Origin: Microbacterium laevaniformans
GTDB lineage: Bacteria > Actinomycetota > Actinomycetes > Actinomycetales > Microbacteriaceae
DNA: 64,000 nucleotides
Assembly (NCBI RefSeq): GCF_016907555.1
Contig: NZ_JAFBCE010000001.1
Location: 496,001 to 560,000 of the forward strand
Direction: 5' to 3'
Below, one piece after another: positions 44,370 to 51,001 of the stretch (position 1 is its first letter; every line of letters begins with the position of its first letter). The notes beneath the pieces were generated by a model, which worked only from the letters and a program-made list of their open reading frames with translations, made no database searches and was not told where the DNA came from. Position numbers and translations under genes: made by a program.

Positions 44370-45146
44370 ATGAAAGCCATCCTGCTCGCGGGCGGCCTCG
44401 GCACCCGAATGCGCGAGGAGACGGAGTTCCGGCCCAAACCCATGGTCGAGATCGGCGGTAGGCCGGTGCTCTGGCACATCATGAAGATTCTCGCCTCGCA
44501 GGGAATCACTGACTTCGTCGTCGCGGCGGGCTACAAGGCAGAGCACATCAAGAACTACTTCTTGAACTACCTGCCCGAGAACCTCGACTTCACTGTCTCG
44601 CTCGGGAAGAAGGACAGCATCGTCTATCACGGGCAGCAGCAGGAGCAGGACGACTGGACGGTCAGCGTCGTCGACACAGGTTTGGCCACGATGACGGGGG
44701 GACGCATCTTGCGGCTCCAAGATTTCATCGGTGACGAGACTTTCTTCTGCACCTACGGAGACGGGATCGCCAGCGTCGACATCCGCGGCCTGCTGCAGTT
44801 CCACGAAAGCCATGGGCTCAGCGCAACGATGACGGTCACGCGTCCCTATAGCCGCTTCGGAGTGGTGGACATCGACGAATCAGGCATCATCGGGACCTTC
44901 CGCGAGAAGCCTCAGATGGAGGACTGGGTCAACATCGGCTACTTCGTCCTCGCGCCCGATGTGTTCGAACTCATCGACGGGGACGACTGTGTGTTCGAAC
45001 AGCGGCCGCTCCACGCTCTCGCGGAAAGCAAGCGCATCGCGGCTTTCCGTCACGACGGATTCTGGCAGCCGATGGACACTGTGCGCGAGGCTCAGCAACT
45101 CAACGAGATCTGGGCGTCGGGTCAGGCGCCATGGAAGATTTGGTAA
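44370..45146 (+). CDS. rfbF: Glucose-1-phosphate cytidylyltransferase
   Basis: A 258-residue nucleotidyltransferase that makes CDP-glucose from CTP and glucose-1-phosphate, the first step of CDP-3,6-dideoxyhexose synthesis. The N-terminus AILLAGGLGTRMREETEFRPKPMVEIGGRPVLWHIMK-like block is diagnostic for RfbF; FCTYGDGIASVD holds the metal-binding aspartate. Length equals the family norm. It diverges from rfbH, and its 3' end overlaps the convergent gtrA-like gene by 47 bases. Confidence 0.95.
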   Translation: MKAILLAGGLGTRMREETEFRPKPMVEIGGRPVLWHIMKILASQGITDFVVAAGYKAEHIKNYFLNYLPENLDFTVSLGKKDSIVYHGQQQEQDDWTVSVVDTGLATMTGGRILRLQDFIGDETFFCTYGDGIASVDIRGLLQFHESHGLSATMTVTRPYSRFGVVDIDESGIIGTFREKPQMEDWVNIGYFVLAPDVFELIDGDDCVFEQRPLHALAESKRIAAFRHDGFWQPMDTVREAQQLNEIWASGQAPWKIW

Positions 45147-45564
45147 CCCGAGGTCGGAACGAGAAGTACTTGTGCGCGAAGTAGGAACCTATTGCGATCA
45201 CGACCGTTGAGCACGCCTGAGCGAGGTAGACGTTGACAGCGAACAGTTGCACGAGCACCGGCAGCAGCAGGATGTTCACGCACAGCGGCACGATGTACAC
45301 GGTCTGGAAGCGCGCGAACTGTCCGACGACACCGCCGGAAGCGCGGAACACATACTTTCGGTAGAGGACGAACGCGATCAGCGAAGAGAGCAGGTGCGCG
45401 ATGAGGAGACTGCCGATGTAGGTGACGTAGCGTCCTAGGAGATACTGAACACCGGCGAAGAGAACATAGCCGACGACGGTGTTCGTCAGACCCGTGATCA
45501 GGAAGCGTCCGAGTTCCCGGACTCGCTCGCTGCGTGCGGACATCGTCTTGGACGGCACGGTCAC
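45100..45564 (-). CDS. GtrA-family membrane protein (polyprenyl-phosphate sugar flippase type)
   Basis: A 154-residue protein with four membrane helices and the GtrA/DPMS signature FLITGLTNTVVGYVLFAGVQYLL and LIAFVLYRKYVFR. GtrA proteins are thought to move polyprenyl-phosphate-linked sugars to the outer face of the membrane. GTG 45564 overlaps the transketolase C-subunit stop by four bases, placing it in that operon. A GtrB-like synthase is encoded at 48.2 kb. The tail overlaps the end of rfbF on the other strand. Confidence 0.85.
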   Translation of the reverse strand: MTVPSKTMSARSERVRELGRFLITGLTNTVVGYVLFAGVQYLLGRYVTYIGSLLIAHLLSSLIAFVLYRKYVFRASGGVVGQFARFQTVYIVPLCVNILLLPVLVQLFAVNVYLAQACSTVVIAIGSYFAHKYFSFRPRVTKSSMAPDPTPRSR

Positions 45565-46442
45565 GGAACGAGCCCGCCGACGAGGCGGAGATGATCTTCT
45601 TTGCCCACGGCTTCTGCGACCACAGGATCCAACGCTTTGATGCGGACGCTGACCGCTCGGTCCTCGGCGGACAAGCTTTCGAGTATCCACGATCCGAAGC
45701 CTCCGTCCAGGAGATGGTCCTCCACGGTCACGATTCGCGAGAACGGCGCGAGTGCGTCCAGCGCACGTCCCCGGAACGCTGCGCCCCATACGGGCATGGA
45801 GTAGAGGCCGTAACCCTCATACGCGGGAAGGTCGAGCCACTCGCGTGCCAGAGCCAGAACGGCGCCCGTCGTGATGATGGCCCGATCGGTGTCGACGGGA
45901 CCAGCGACATGCAGCAGCGCCCCGGCCTCGACGGCGACGGGACCGGTATGGACGGCAGGCGTCGCGGGACTCCCGATGCGCAGGTATGCCGGTACGGCCT
46001 TACGCTGAATCTCGGCGAACACGGCGTCCATTTCGTGGGGGTCGCCGGGTGCGTAGATGGTCATCTCTGGCATCGCACGGATCAGTGCGTAGTCCTGAAT
46101 GGCGTGGTGTGAGTATCCGAGGGAGCCGTAAACCAGACCTCCGCCGACAGCCACCACGGTGACGGGCAGGCGATGGTGTGCGATGTCGTTGCGGATCTGC
46201 TCGGCCGCGCGGAAGGTCGGGAAGTTCGCGATCGAGTAGACGAACGGCCGGAAGCTCTCGGACGCCATTCCTGCCGCCATCGTCATCATCGACTGTTCGG
46301 CGATTCCGGCATTGATGAACTGGGCGGGGAGCGTGCTGGCAAACTCGTCTACGACCCCATATCCAAGGTCGCCCACGATGAGTGTGACACGCCGATCGTG
46401 CTCGGCCCACCCGCGGAGGAGGTTAACGAACTGGTTACGCAC
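45561..46442 (-). CDS. Transketolase-like protein, C-terminal subunit
   Basis: A 293-residue protein with the pyrimidine-binding and C-terminal domains of transketolase (DXS/E1-beta like). LIVGDLGYGVVDEF and FINAGIAEQSMMTMAAGMA contain the glutamate that activates thiamine diphosphate. GSLGYSHHAIQDYALIRAMPEMTIYAPGD is the substrate-side loop with histidines. VTVEDHLLDGGFGSW lies in the last domain. It pairs with the N-terminal subunit just upstream; the genes overlap by eight bases. GTG 46442 is used, but GTG 46451, four bases after GGAG, is also possible. Location points to sugar-nucleotide modification rather than the pentose phosphate pathway. Confidence 0.88.
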   Translation of the reverse strand: MRNQFVNLLRGWAEHDRRVTLIVGDLGYGVVDEFASTLPAQFINAGIAEQSMMTMAAGMASESFRPFVYSIANFPTFRAAEQIRNDIAHHRLPVTVVAVGGGLVYGSLGYSHHAIQDYALIRAMPEMTIYAPGDPHEMDAVFAEIQRKAVPAYLRIGSPATPAVHTGPVAVEAGALLHVAGPVDTDRAIITTGAVLALAREWLDLPAYEGYGLYSMPVWGAAFRGRALDALAPFSRIVTVEDHLLDGGFGSWILESLSAEDRAVSVRIKALDPVVAEAVGKEDHLRLVGGLVP

Positions 46443-47265
46443 GCCCGCCACCGATCTCCGCGAGCGCCTGATCGAGCTCCTGCGGGTTGGGGCTCTTGTA
46501 GTGCCAAGCGACGCTGTTCTCCATGTACGACACACCCTTCCCCTTGATGGTCCGCGCGATAACCACGCGGGGGCCGCGGTCGAATCGTTGCGCGTCGGCG
46601 GCTGGGCGAAGCGCTTCACGGAGGAACTCGAGGTCGTGGCCGTCCCCCTCGACAACGTCGGCGCCGAAGGCGCGGAGCTTGTCTGGCAGTGGCTCCAGTC
46701 CGAGCGTCTCACCCACCGTGGTGAGGCTTTGGAGGTTGTTCGCGTCGATGACTGCGGTCAAGTTGGAGAGTCGGGCGTGGGCGGCGAACAGGAGAGACTC
46801 CCAGTTGCTGCCCTCATCCATCTCGCCGTCCCCGAGAAGGACGAACGTGTGCCAAGGCTGGGCGCTGAGTCGCGCCGCGTTTGCCTTGCCGACGCCGAAA
46901 GGGAGGCCGTGGCCGAGCGAGCCTGTCGAGAACTCGACTCCCGGAACCCGATGGCTGATGTGGGCCAACAGTCGCGATCCTGGCTGCGCGTACTCGTCCA
47001 GCTCTTCTTCGGCGATGAAGCCGCGCGCCGCGAGGGCAGCATAGATGATGGAGCACGCGTGTCCCTTGCTCAGAATCACGCGGTCCCGCTCCGGCAAGCC
47101 GGGATCACGGGGGTCGACATGGGCAATTTCGGCGTACAGCACCGCAACGATATCCGCGAGGGAAAGTGCCGATCCTACGTGCGACGAGCCGGATCGCGAC
47201 ACCATCCGTACCGTCAGCTCTCGTATCCGCTGAGCAAAGGCAGCAGCATCCCAATCAGTCTTCAT
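46435..47265 (-). CDS. Transketolase-like protein, N-terminal subunit
   Basis: A 276-residue thiamine-diphosphate-binding subunit. SGSSHVGSALSLADIVAVLY and RDRVILSKGHACSIIYAALA are the transketolase N-terminal motifs; GSLGHGLPFGVGKA and GDGEMDEGSNWESLLFAAH...DANN form the GDG-N diphosphate/metal site. Together with the C-subunit it makes a complete enzyme that transfers a two-carbon ketol unit. Its ATG overlaps the SDR gene stop by four bases. A split transketolase inside a 3,6-dideoxysugar cluster suggests attachment of a glycolaldehyde-type branch. Confidence 0.9.
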   Translation of the reverse strand: MKTDWDAAAFAQRIRELTVRMVSRSGSSHVGSALSLADIVAVLYAEIAHVDPRDPGLPERDRVILSKGHACSIIYAALAARGFIAEEELDEYAQPGSRLLAHISHRVPGVEFSTGSLGHGLPFGVGKANAARLSAQPWHTFVLLGDGEMDEGSNWESLLFAAHARLSNLTAVIDANNLQSLTTVGETLGLEPLPDKLRAFGADVVEGDGHDLEFLREALRPAADAQRFDRGPRVVIARTIKGKGVSYMENSVAWHYKSPNPQELDQALAEIGGGRA

Positions 47266-48173
47266 GTCTCTTTCCGCAAGTGCTCGATCGTTCGGGCCAG
47301 CCCCTCGTAGAGCGGTACCTGAGGGCGCCAGTTAGTGGCCGAAGTCAGCCTGGAGATATCGGCCTGGAGGTGCATGACCTGGTCCGGACGGAAGGGGACG
47401 GCGCCAAAACGCAGATCGGACCTCGATCCGGAGATCTCCCTCATCTGTTCGACGATCTGCCTGATGGTGGAGACCGTTCCCGAACCGAGGTTTACGTATC
47501 CGACGCCGCCGGAGACGGTGGCCATCGCGGCGAAGGCCGCCGCGATGTCGTCGACGTAGATGTAGTCCCAGAGTTGTGTACCGGGAGTCATTTCGGCTGC
47601 TTCGTTGCGCAGAAGCAAGCGTCCGACCGCCTGGATCATCCAGTGGGGCGCGTCACCGGGGCCGTATGCCGAGAAGATCCGCACCCAGGTGAATGCCGTC
47701 GCGGATTCCAGCAGTGCAGCCCGGGTAGCGAGACCGGCGGCCGCCTTCGCAACGCCATATCGGGTGGTCGGGAGGAGCGGAGTGTTCTCATCGATGATGC
47801 CATCGGTAGGTCCGTACTCCGCTTGTGAGCCCACACCTATGTAGTGACCGACGCCGGCTTCCGCCGCGGCGTGGGCCCATCCATCCGCCAGCGTCACGTT
47901 ATCGAACTGCGACGGGTCGTTCCGTGCGTGGTTGGCCACGCCACTCCATGCCACATTGATCACGATGTCCGTTCCGAACTCGCGCAGGGACCGAGTGACC
48001 GTGTCGCGATCGAATGTCTCATCGATCGTGATGGAATGGAGGTCGAGCCCCGCCAAGCGCGCTGTGGAAGACGCGGGACGCTTGGCGTAGGCCACAGCGT
48101 GGCCGTCGGTGACAAGTCGCCGCACGACTGCCGAACCGATGAACCCACCCGCTCCGACGACCACACAACGCAC
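47262..48173 (-). CDS. SDR sugar-nucleotide reductase/epimerase, candidate last step of branched sugar
   Basis: A 303-residue extended SDR protein. VVVGAGGFIGSAVVRRL (residues 4-20) binds NAD(P). The catalytic YGVAK tyrosine-lysine motif is in TTRYGVAKAAAG. VRIFSAYGPGDAPHWM and DYIYVDDIAAAF follow family order. It is distant from RmlD and RfbG but similar in layout to CDP-abequose/paratose synthases and YerF-type reductases. GTG 48173 follows TAGACT by six bases. It is the first gene of the operon SDR-tktN-tktC-gtrA. The likely role is reduction of a keto group on the CDP-sugar; substrate is inferred. Confidence 0.75.
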   Translation of the reverse strand: MRCVVVGAGGFIGSAVVRRLVTDGHAVAYAKRPASSTARLAGLDLHSITIDETFDRDTVTRSLREFGTDIVINVAWSGVANHARNDPSQFDNVTLADGWAHAAAEAGVGHYIGVGSQAEYGPTDGIIDENTPLLPTTRYGVAKAAAGLATRAALLESATAFTWVRIFSAYGPGDAPHWMIQAVGRLLLRNEAAEMTPGTQLWDYIYVDDIAAAFAAMATVSGGVGYVNLGSGTVSTIRQIVEQMREISGSRSDLRFGAVPFRPDQVMHLQADISRLTSATNWRPQVPLYEGLARTIEHLRKET

Positions 48174-48179
48174 AGAGAC

Positions 48180-48185
48180 AGTCTA
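48180..48185 (-). promoter_or_regulatory. -10 box TAGACT of the SDR-transketolase-gtrA operon
   Basis: TAGACT on the minus strand ends six bases before GTG 48173, in a 43-bp divergent gap. Confidence 0.6.
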
Positions 48186-48216
48186 GAGCGTTCATGAAGA
48201 TGTAAAGCAGAAGGTC

Positions 48217-49161
48217 ATGTCCCGACAGAAGATCAGCATCATTACTCCGTGCTTCAACGAGGAAGCGAACATCGAGCAGTGTGTCGCCCGGGTGCGCTCG
48301 GTGATGGAGACGGAGCTGGGAGAGTTCGACTACGAACACATCATCAGCGACAATGCGAGCACAGACGGTTCACGAGAGATCCTCCGCGCCGTGGCTCGGC
48401 AGGATCCGCGGGTCAAGGTGGCGATTAACTCGAAGAACGTCGGTCCATTCCGCAACATGGCAGTGGGGTTGCGAGCAGCGACCGGCGACCTCGTCGTGCC
48501 GATGATCCCGGCCGACTTGCAGGATCCGCCGGAGGTCATCCCGGAGCTCGTCGCGGCATTGGGCCCGGATCGCGATGTCGTTTACGGCGTTCGGAAGAAC
48601 CGCCGGGAGAGCTTCGTCATGCGCGCGGCGCGTGACAGTTACTATCGCCTGGTACGTGCGGCGGGAGGCGCCGCCTCACCGCCGCCTCACGCGGGGGAGT
48701 TCCTGATCGCTCGGAGATCGGTCATCGACAGTGTGATCCCCGCGCTGGGTTCGTATCCCTACATTCGAGGTCTTGTCGCTCAGGCGACGGAGCGCTATGG
48801 CACCGTCGAGTACGAGTGGGGCCAGCGTGAGCACGGGAAGTCGCGAAACTCCATCCCTGACTTGATCGATCAAGCTCTCAACGGACTCGTCTCCACGGCG
48901 CGCGCGCCGATCCGTGTGGCGCTGTTCCTGGGAGTCTTCATTGCCGCTGCAGGCATGCTTTACGGGTTGGTGAGTCTTCTTCTTTTCGCGTTCGGTCTCG
49001 TGCACGCTGACCCCGGTATACCGACCCTCATCGTCGCAGTGACGTTCTTCGGTGGGTTGCAGATGCTCTTCCTCGGTCTGATCGGCGAGTACGTGGTCAG
49101 CATCCAGGCTGAGGTGCGCCCGAGCCCACAGGCGGTCCAGGTGGAGAAGCTGAACCTCTAG
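48217..49161 (+). CDS. GT2 glycosyltransferase, DPM1/GtrB type with two membrane helices
   Basis: A 314-residue protein that probably loads a sugar onto polyprenyl phosphate. SIITPCFNEEANIEQCV starts the GT-A fold, SDNASTDGSREIL is the nucleotide loop and MIPADLQDPPEVIPELV holds the DXD-like metal site of DPM1/GtrB enzymes. YEWGQREHGKSRNS is the acceptor motif. Two C-terminal membrane helices lie at about 228-258 and 266-292. It diverges from the SDR/transketolase operon, whose last gene is the matching GtrA-like flippase. Confidence 0.9.
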   Translation: MSRQKISIITPCFNEEANIEQCVARVRSVMETELGEFDYEHIISDNASTDGSREILRAVARQDPRVKVAINSKNVGPFRNMAVGLRAATGDLVVPMIPADLQDPPEVIPELVAALGPDRDVVYGVRKNRRESFVMRAARDSYYRLVRAAGGAASPPPHAGEFLIARRSVIDSVIPALGSYPYIRGLVAQATERYGTVEYEWGQREHGKSRNSIPDLIDQALNGLVSTARAPIRVALFLGVFIAAAGMLYGLVSLLLFAFGLVHADPGIPTLIVAVTFFGGLQMLFLGLIGEYVVSIQAEVRPSPQAVQVEKLNL

Positions 49162-49188
49162 CACGTGTAGTTGGATTCGCAGTCAACC

Positions 49189-49234
49189 TCACCCCCGGGG
49201 CACGGCAGGTCGTTGGCGTGTCGCCCGGGGGTGA
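49189..49234 (+). terminator. GC-rich hairpin after the GtrB-like gene
   Basis: TCACCCCCGGG (49189-49199) pairs with CCCGGGGGTGA (49224-49234). It lies between convergent genes and can act in both directions. No T-run is present. Confidence 0.5.
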
Positions 49235-49296
49235 ACTCGTCGCGTCATGACGCTCGGGAGGATGATCCCTTTGCCGGGAGGCGGTACGGTCACGCG

Positions 49297-50991
49297 CTAT
49301 CGAGGTGAGGTCTGTGACGGCAGGTTCGTTCCGGGGAATCGCTGCTGGAGCAGCGGAAGCACACGTTGCACGTCATCGTTGCGGATGAAGATGCCCTGGC
49401 TCACAGCGGGAGCATTGACCGATACCGGAGTGTAATTCTCCTTCAGATATGCCTGGAGCAACGGGATATGGTCGGCCACGACGTGACCCCACACCAGATT
49501 CTCCTCATCGCTGAAGAAGAGCACGGGAGGATCGCTCTTGACCCTGTTCGTCATCTCTTCATCGAACATGTCGCCGAACCACGGGGTCACGCCTGAGATT
49601 CCGCCAGCGGGCAGTCGCCGCGTCAGTACAAAGTCGTAGACGTTGTTGATGTTCAACTCTCCGTAGGCCTCTCCCGGGGGCACGAGAGCCTCGATCAGAG
49701 CGGTCCGGTCGGGGTTGGGGAACACCACGCGCGTGAGCAGCTGATCGCGGTTTTCGTATGTTGTTCGAGCGAACGGATAGGAACCGACGGACGCGATCGC
49801 CGCAACAACGAGGCTGGCGACCATCACGCGTGCGCCCTTTGGTCGAGCCTCGGCCGTGCTCCGCTGCGAAGCCCAGGCGATCACCAACCAGACCATCAAG
49901 CCGGCCGTTCCCACGAAGAAGGCCCAGAGTGGTTGGGAGTGGAATCCCGACCACCCTCTCGTCGCAGTGAGACTGCCCATCCAGAAGATGCACACACCCA
50001 GGACGGGACGAACGAAGCACACAAACACGCACGTGAGAAGGAAGACGACGAGGAAGGCGAACTGATAGACAAGCTCGCGCGAGAACGTCTCGGTGAGCCC
50101 ACGGGCCGTGAATGTCTGCGTCGCTATCGCCGTCAACCCGCCAAAGAAAGGTTCGAGCGGATTCGCCCCGAAGCCGTCGGCAAGATACTGAGGGTAGTAC
50201 GTGCGGTTGAGTACATACGCCTGGCGATACGCGTCGTGGAGGGCGCCTGTGAGTGCGATCGAGACGACGAGCAGCAGGAAGGGAACGACGGTGACAAGCG
50301 CGCGTAATCCGACGAAGCGGAACCATGCACGCGCGCCCGTCAGTCGGTGTCGGTCGTTCAGGACACTCAGCAACGCCGCGCAGACGATCACCGCCGCTGA
50401 GTAGTACACAGAGACGAAGGCGACGGAGAAGCTCAGCGCGGCCGCGGTCGCGATCATCGCCCAGCGTCGCAGACTGCTGTCACGACGCAGACCCATCGTG
50501 ATCACTTCGAAGAGGAGGTAGAGACCGAACAGCGCCTGGTAGTTGTCCGAGAGCACGGTGTAGGAGAGTTCGGGATTCGCGTCGTGCATCATCGGGACGA
50601 GAACGACCACGACGAGCATCGGAATGCGTCCGAACACGCGGACGTTCCGCGCATAGAGCAGAGCCAGCAGCAACGCGAAGATTGCGTAGACGAAGAACCT
50701 CTGCGTGGTGAAGCTTGTGAATCCTACGGCGTAGCCCACGCCTGAAAGCCAGTACGCCATGGGCATGTGCTGGCTGAAGAAGTCGGTGTAGACGGCGCCG
50801 CCCTGCGCCACCACGTTTCCGCCGATCATGTTGTCCATCTCGTCCAGGAAGGTCGGCCGGGATAGATAGGTCAGGTGGATGGCAAGCGTGACCGCAAACA
50901 CCGCGACTGATTCCAAAGCGATCAACCACGCGCGAGACCGAGCAGCGCGCGGTCGATAACGGTGGACGGCATGAGCCAGAGCAGATGTCAT
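49297..50991 (-). CDS. Polytopic membrane protein, GT-C-like glycosyltransferase
   Basis: A 564-residue protein with roughly ten to twelve membrane helices and a soluble C-terminal domain (about 415-564). The first extracellular loop reads RPTFLDEMDNMIGGNVVAQGG, with the acidic pair expected at the active site of GT-C enzymes that use polyprenyl-phosphate sugars. I cannot assign a named family. The ATG lies ten bases after the LGFP gene stop with an AGGA ribosome site, so it is the third gene of lipoprotein-LGFP-GT-C. It could transfer the sugar flipped by the GtrA-like protein. Confidence 0.7.
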   Translation of the reverse strand: MTSALAHAVHRYRPRAARSRAWLIALESVAVFAVTLAIHLTYLSRPTFLDEMDNMIGGNVVAQGGAVYTDFFSQHMPMAYWLSGVGYAVGFTSFTTQRFFVYAIFALLLALLYARNVRVFGRIPMLVVVVLVPMMHDANPELSYTVLSDNYQALFGLYLLFEVITMGLRRDSSLRRWAMIATAAALSFSVAFVSVYYSAAVIVCAALLSVLNDRHRLTGARAWFRFVGLRALVTVVPFLLLVVSIALTGALHDAYRQAYVLNRTYYPQYLADGFGANPLEPFFGGLTAIATQTFTARGLTETFSRELVYQFAFLVVFLLTCVFVCFVRPVLGVCIFWMGSLTATRGWSGFHSQPLWAFFVGTAGLMVWLVIAWASQRSTAEARPKGARVMVASLVVAAIASVGSYPFARTTYENRDQLLTRVVFPNPDRTALIEALVPPGEAYGELNINNVYDFVLTRRLPAGGISGVTPWFGDMFDEEMTNRVKSDPPVLFFSDEENLVWGHVVADHIPLLQAYLKENYTPVSVNAPAVSQGIFIRNDDVQRVLPLLQQRFPGTNLPSQTSPR

Positions 50992-51001
50992 GTCGTTCCT
51001 G

